From Deltaproteobacteria bacterium (GTDB lineage: Bacteria > Myxococcota > Myxococcia > Myxococcales > Anaeromyxobacteraceae): a stretch of DNA of 64,000 nt. The notes under the pieces were generated by a model that was not told where the DNA came from, did no database searches, and was given only the letters and a program-made list of their open reading frames with translations. Shown one piece after another: positions 62,505-64,000 of the stretch (position 1 is its first letter; each line of letters begins with the position of its first letter). The translations under genes and the position numbers were made by a program. The stretch is from assembly GCA_016214955.1 (NCBI GenBank), contig JACRMN010000007.1:205284-269283 (forward strand), given 5' to 3'.

Positions 62505-63573
62505 TGAAGAGCCACCCGACGAAGAGGATGCCCACCGAGACCACGCCGATGAAGGCACCGAGGAGCCGAGGCCGCAACACCCGCCGCAGGAGGATGAACT
62601 CCGGCAGCGAGAGCCCCACCACGGCCATCATGAAGGCGAGCACGGTGCCGAGCGCCGCGCCCTTGGCGAGGAGCGCCTGCACGATGGGGATGAGCGTGGC
62701 CGTTCCCGCGTACATGGGCACGCCGATGGCGACGGCGAGCGGCACCGACCACCAGGCCTGCTTCCCCATGATCCCCGCCAGGATGCCCTCCGGCACCCAA
62801 CCGTGGATGAAGGCACCGACGCCGATGCCTGCGAGCACGTAGGGCCAGGTCTTGCCGACGACCTTCCGGACCGACTCCACGCCCTTCCAGGCCCGCTCGC
62901 CGAGGCCGAGCCGCACCTCGCCTGGCAGGACGGGCCGGGCTCGCGCGTCGCGCACCCACTCCTCGACGTGCTGCTCCATCCCGAGGCGCCCCAGCACCCA
63001 GCCCGAGAGCACGGCAATGGTGAGCCCGGTGATGAGGTAGATGCTGGCGATCCGCCAGCCGAAGAGCCCGAAGAGCAGGACCAGGGCCACCTCGTTCACC
63101 ATCGGAGCCGAGATCAGGAACGAGAAGGTGACGCCGAGGGGGATGCCCGCCTCGACGAAGCCGATGAAGAGCGGCACCGCCGAGCAGGAGCAGAAGGGCG
63201 TCACCACCCCGAGGAGCGCCGCGAGCACGTTGCCCACCGCCTCGCGCCTGCCGGCCAGGATGCGGCGCGTTCGCTCGGCCGTGAACCAGGTGTTGGCGAT
63301 GCCGATGAGGAAGACCACCGCCACGAGAAGCAGCAGGACCTTGGGCGCCTCGTAGGCGAAGAAGGCGACCGCGGCTCCGAGTGCGCTCTCCTTGGCGAGG
63401 CCCAGCAGGCGGTAGGCGAGCAAGTCCCCGAGCGGCTCGGCCGCCAGGTAGGCGGCAACCCAGGCCGCGGTGGCCAGCAGGAAGGGCCGCAGTGCGAGTC
63501 GCGGCTGCACCACGGCGAGGCGGATGGGCCGGGGAGTAGGCGGGCTGCAGCAGGACGCGGTTCTCGTGGTCAT
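62491..63573 (-). CDS. ArsP-like (DUF318) permease
   Basis: A 360-residue membrane protein with eight to nine helices. The DUF318/ArsP signature is GVVTPFCSCSAVPLFIGFVEAGIPLG, with the C-x-C pair in FCSCS, and a second GVPMYAGTATLIPIVQALL near the C-terminal half. It has an N-terminal CC (TASCCSP). Members export organoarsenicals or other metal(loid)s; this agrees with the neighbouring arsenic genes. Start ATG at 63573. The candidate ArsR site at 63609 lies 36 nt upstream, so it is probably arsenic-induced. It is first in a four-gene operon. Confidence 0.85.
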   Translation of the reverse strand: MTTRTASCCSPPTPRPIRLAVVQPRLALRPFLLATAAWVAAYLAAEPLGDLLAYRLLGLAKESALGAAVAFFAYEAPKVLLLLVAVVFLIGIANTWFTAERTRRILAGRREAVGNVLAALLGVVTPFCSCSAVPLFIGFVEAGIPLGVTFSFLISAPMVNEVALVLLFGLFGWRIASIYLITGLTIAVLSGWVLGRLGMEQHVEEWVRDARARPVLPGEVRLGLGERAWKGVESVRKVVGKTWPYVLAGIGVGAFIHGWVPEGILAGIMGKQAWWSVPLAVAIGVPMYAGTATLIPIVQALLAKGAALGTVLAFMMAVVGLSLPEFILLRRVLRPRLLGAFIGVVSVGILFVGWLFNAAL

Positions 63574-63608
63574 GGAACTCTCCAGAAGGCGCGCTGGCGT
63601 TTCTACTA

Positions 63609-63624
63609 TCGTTATTCTACGATA
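63609..63624. promoter_or_regulatory. Candidate ArsR operator, site 2
   Basis: ATCGTTATTCTACGAT has perfect ATCGT/ACGAT arms with a 6-nt centre, in an AT-rich stretch (63598-63630) that is unusual here. Its reverse complement, ATCGTAGAATAACGAT, shares ATCGTA and 16-nt length with the arsR site at 58489. It lies 36 nt upstream of the ArsP-like start. Confidence 0.55.
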
Positions 63625-63858
63625 TACCAGTGCGCCATTGTCCCGTCGAGATGGATCATGCGCTGACGAGGCATCGCAGGATCGCGGACGGGGATGGAGG
63701 ACCGTGACCCACCAGCTCGGGGCCCGTGCGGAAGGCACGCTCCCCGGCAGGCTCGCCGGGGCCGGGAAGTTCGCCGGGTGAACCTCACCGTCTCGGATGG
63801 GGCGAGAGCCCGGATCCGTTGGGGGCCGCCCGCTCGGCGGTACCTCGCGGCGTCGGCC
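63625..63858. other. Gene-free stretch between the ArsP promoter and the element-like end
   Basis: No gene with a credible start is seen on either strand in this stretch. Short, Arg-rich frames run through it but have no ribosome-binding site or family. It may hold the outer flank of the arsenic island. Confidence 0.35.
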
Positions 63859-64000
63859 ACAGTAACGTCCAGTTGAGTGGTGTACGGAGCCGGTCGTGAA
63901 GTGGTGAACGGCGACCATCGCGTCATCCTTGAGGAAACACCCGGCAAGGTGGTTTCCCACAAGGAGTGAACGATGGCCGCCACGGCCAGCATCGACGCGA
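63859..64000 (+). mobile_element. Possible left end of an IS256-family-like element (truncated by window)
   Basis: CAGTAACGTCC-AGTTGAGTGGTGTAC at 63860-63885 recalls the end pattern (GGGACGT/GTGGTGTA type) of some IS256-family elements, which run from such an end into a transposase. The following 90 nt include a GGAAAC/GTTTCC hairpin (63933-63957) and a gene start at 63973. The terminal inverted repeat and the right end lie outside the window, so this is a pattern-based guess. Confidence 0.35.
63973..64000 (+). CDS. Start of an ORF cut off by the window end
   Basis: ATG at 63973 with AAGGAG 6 nt upstream, encoding MAATASIDA before the window ends. The good ribosome-binding site and its position after the element-like end suggest a transposase N-terminus, but nine residues cannot prove it. 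Confidence 0.4.

Overview
The window is about 64 kb of very GC-rich bacterial DNA (roughly 73-75% G+C by eye). Genes are packed tightly and many are joined by 4-base ATGA or GTGA stop/start overlaps. The gene mix (many c-type cytochromes, a NrfD/HybAB-type quinone module, sigma-54 response regulator, ACR3 arsenite efflux, TonB-dependent receptor, radical SAM enzymes) fits a myxobacterium-like deltaproteobacterium, most likely Anaeromyxobacter or a relative. That assignment is inference; no rRNA, tRNA or CRISPR array was found.

Layout. 1-5.4 kb: end of an antiporter gene, a cytochrome P460, then a thiol cluster on the minus strand (33-residue Cys-rich peptide, CPPC thioredoxin, thioredoxin reductase, 55-residue Cys protein). 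This is divergent from an ArsM-like methyltransferase and a radical SAM/SPASM enzyme, and looks like a peptide-modification or thiol/arsenic system. 5.4-9.3 kb: a secreted OB-fold protein, a citryl-CoA-lyase-like and CaiB/BaiF CoA-transferase pair, and four small unknown ORFs. 9.4-26.2 kb: a TonB receptor, a GH144-like glucanase, a sugar ABC importer, an unassigned F5/8 plus (alpha/alpha)6 hydrolase, a long GH94 phosphorylase and a GH1 beta-glucosidase form one operon, divergent from a ROK regulator. The best reading is beta-1,2-glucan use. 26.3-27.9 kb: two membrane-anchored GcvH-like proteins without the lipoyl lysine and a 23-residue membrane peptide.

28.4-39.8 kb: a FadR-type regulator in an operon with the three glycolate (D-hydroxyacid) oxidase subunits, divergent from a TAXI-type TRAP transporter. 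A LarA-like protein and a D-threonine/hydroxyaspartate-aldolase-like enzyme follow. Three copies of a GCTGT-N3-ACAGC palindrome in the promoters suggest one regulon. 39.8-45.7 kb: a HybA/HybB-like quinone module and a histidine kinase/sigma-54 response regulator pair. 45.9-53.4 kb: a stress-type protein, a phospholipase D-family enzyme, a B12-binding radical SAM protein, a MacB permease remnant between GAACGTTC repeats, sucCD (SucD has a histone-H1-like tail) and an EamA transporter with a His-rich tail. 53.5-58.2 kb: an SHP/diheme cytochrome/cytochrome b operon, a single-domain response regulator, a LysR regulator and an enoyl-CoA hydratase.

58.5-64 kb: an arsenic island. It holds arsR-acr3-arsC on the plus strand and, on the minus strand, an ArsP-like permease, an ECF sigma factor, an AhpD-like protein and an unknown protein. 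ArsR-type inverted repeats lie in both promoters. Gene remnants sit between the two operons, and a possible IS256-family end lies at the right edge.
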